In this document: piece after piece, positions 62,765-64,000 of the stretch
How the letters are laid out: every line of letters begins with the position of its first letter
Position numbering within the stretch: position 1 is the first letter of the stretch
Assembly (NCBI GenBank): GCA_022824265.1
Contig: JAJEAG010000036.1
Location: 62,001 to 126,000, forward strand
Direction: 5' to 3'
From: Candidatus Poribacteria bacterium
GTDB taxonomy: Bacteria; Poribacteria; WGA-4E; WGA-3G
DNA length: 64,000 nt
Notes under the pieces: model-generated
The model's database searches: none
What the model was told of the DNA's origin: nothing
Seen by the model: the letters and a program-made list of their open reading frames with translations, nothing else
Position numbers and translations under genes: made by a program

Positions 62765-64000
62765 ATGAAAAACGTTGATGTCAAACTCATTCAACGCACC
62801 CTTGATGGTGATGATACGGCGTTCTCTGAACTTGTGAGTAAATATCAAAAGTCTGTGCATGCACTTGCTTGGCGGAAGATTCAAGATTTCCACATCGCTG
62901 AGGAAATAGCACAGGATACATTTCTGAAGGCATATCAGAGATTGTCAACGTTGAAGGAACCCAGGTCTTTTGAGAGTTGGCTCTATGTCATAGCGGCAAA
63001 TCGATGCAAGGCGTGGCAACGTAAGAAACGATTGCAGACACAATCGTTGGATAACATCAATAATGCAGATCTGGAAAAAGCAACCTATTCCAGTTATATC
63101 AGTGCAGAAAACGAGAGAACAACAGCAGAAGCACAGCGCGAGGTCGTCAAGAAGTTACTTGCGAAGTTACAGGAGAGTGACCGCACTATCATCACGTTAT
63201 ACTACCTCGGGGGAATGACGTATGAAGAAATAAGCAGGTTTTTAGGTGTATCGGTAAGTGCGATTAAGAATCGACTCTACCGTGCGCGGCAGCTATTAAA
63301 GAAGGAGGAAACGATGATTAGAGAAGCATTAGAGAATTACCAAATCACGCCAAATCTCACTGAGAACATTATGCGCCAAATCTCACGACATAATCCGACC
63401 ACATCTACTACAGGCAAACCTTTGGTGCCGTGGGCAGTTGCTGTTTCAAGTGCCGTTTTGCTTATACTGTTACTTGGATTAGGCAATCAACATTTACTGC
63501 GTTTTCAACAACCTTATTCTTTAGATGCACAAGCAGAGACGACGGTTGAACTTGTTGAATCATCTGTTATACTGAACATTGATACAAAACCAGATATTCA
63601 AAATCAAATAGGGACCCCAAACATAGTTGGTAAGAATGATAACAACGGTCAAAAAACCAATGAAGTCCTATTTGCTGCCGCAGATGCAGAAGGCGAGGAT
63701 GTTTCTGTTCCTAAGCAACAATGGATAAAGTCCGGACCAGTAAAAGGGAGTGATGTGGGAGGTTTAACCGCAACATCTGACGGAGAACTATTCACCTATT
63801 TTTATGGAGAAGTCTACAAATTTGCCACCGATAGGCAAGAATGGCAACAAATCTCCAATGTAAAAACGCTGGATACTGATTATAGTAGGTTCGCGCCTAT
63901 GAAAAAATGGAACAATACCCTCTATATGCTACTGTCCAAACAAAGGCTATTCGCTTCAGAAGATGATGGTAAGACGTGGAAGTTTCTTTATGCCTTTCCA
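62765..64000 (+). CDS. ECF sigma factor - membrane helix - propeller fusion (partial, runs off the window)
   Basis: ATG 62765 follows CCGAGGTGTCCG. The frame is open through 412 codons to the window end. It has ECF sigma region 2 (FSELVSKYQKSVHALAWRKIQDFHIAEEIAQDTFLKAYQ) and region 4 (RTIITLYYLGGMTYEEISRFLGVSVSAIKNRLYRARQLLK). A membrane helix lies at about 222-243 (VAVSSAVLLILLLGLG), followed by a linker and the first propeller blades (FASEDDGKTWKFLYAFP), which match the Asp-box type. An AGGAGG-ATG lies at 63303-63316. It is the sixth sigma factor and fifth long fusion in the cluster; the array may continue beyond the window. Confidence 0.9.
   Translation, partial: MKNVDVKLIQRTLDGDDTAFSELVSKYQKSVHALAWRKIQDFHIAEEIAQDTFLKAYQRLSTLKEPRSFESWLYVIAANRCKAWQRKKRLQTQSLDNINNADLEKATYSSYISAENERTTAEAQREVVKKLLAKLQESDRTIITLYYLGGMTYEEISRFLGVSVSAIKNRLYRARQLLKKEETMIREALENYQITPNLTENIMRQISRHNPTTSTTGKPLVPWAVAVSSAVLLILLLGLGNQHLLRFQQPYSLDAQAETTVELVESSVILNIDTKPDIQNQIGTPNIVGKNDNNGQKTNEVLFAAADAEGEDVSVPKQQWIKSGPVKGSDVGGLTATSDGELFTYFYGEVYKFATDRQEWQQISNVKTLDTDYSRFAPMKKWNNTLYMLLSKQRLFASEDDGKTWKFLYAFP

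Overview
The window is a chromosomal segment of a Gram-negative-type, AT-leaning bacterium. Three things fit Candidatus Poribacteria or a close relative: ECF sigma factors fused to beta-propellers, LamG proteins ending in a TWG-x-L/I-K tail, and a small microcompartment locus. This assignment is inferred from gene style; no rRNA or tRNA gene was seen.

Layout. 1-4400: secreted thioredoxin-like proteins and three small membrane-anchored proteins with carboxypeptidase-regulatory-like folds. 4404-13985: mixed metabolism and transport (MalK-type ATPase, Ldh-family dehydrogenase, NAD-epimerase, an unknown 559-residue protein, ROK kinase, a CHAD domain split into two in-frame ORFs, MgtE, chorismate synthase). 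13986-16495: repeat remnants and a DDE transposase. 16496-19276: two secreted LamG proteins and a GalU-like nucleotidyltransferase. 19268-32989 (minus strand): an eight-gene apparent operon. It starts with a ~2,420-residue LysM / degenerate M28 / coiled-coil / FtsX-permease protein and continues with a small membrane protein, an OPT-like membrane protein, a duplicated-domain protein, a PqqD-like protein, a LolD/MacB-type ATPase, a SelA-like PLP enzyme and a metallo-beta-lactamase-fold hydrolase. 33462-34683: XRE/ImmA pair. 34737-38870: ligA, then a EutE/PduP-type aldehyde dehydrogenase and one BMC shell protein. 39106-40766: a second XRE-ImmA regulator coupled to a DUF4411/PIN-like gene. 40987-43173: YjbQ and a GH32 fructosidase, with dispersed repeats.

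44080-64000 is the most unusual part. A secreted protein gene at 44237 is interrupted by one in-frame TGA. The context is Ser-Cys-TGA-Gly-Ser-Gly-Lys, with a GC-rich hairpin just downstream, so it reads as a 550-residue selenoprotein with an adjacent Cys-Sec pair. It is followed by an ECF sigma factor that shares its C-terminal module, then by a WD40 protein. Five further ECF sigma factors come next (the last runs off the window). Each has an N-terminal sigma region, one membrane segment near residue 222-245 and a large C-terminal propeller (WD40 in two, Asp-box/BNR-like in at least two). A near-identical promoter-like motif (GCAACCG or GCACCCG, then about 16-18 bases, then CGCGTC) lies upstream of the selenoprotein gene and of each of these five fusions. 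This suggests a self-regulating paralogous set of membrane-tethered sigma factors with extracytoplasmic propeller sensors, wired to a selenoprotein. No anti-sigma gene is visible.

Dispersed repeats (REP-like hairpins, a 124-bp MITE-like element, a ~135-bp repeat in two copies) sit in the intergenic regions.
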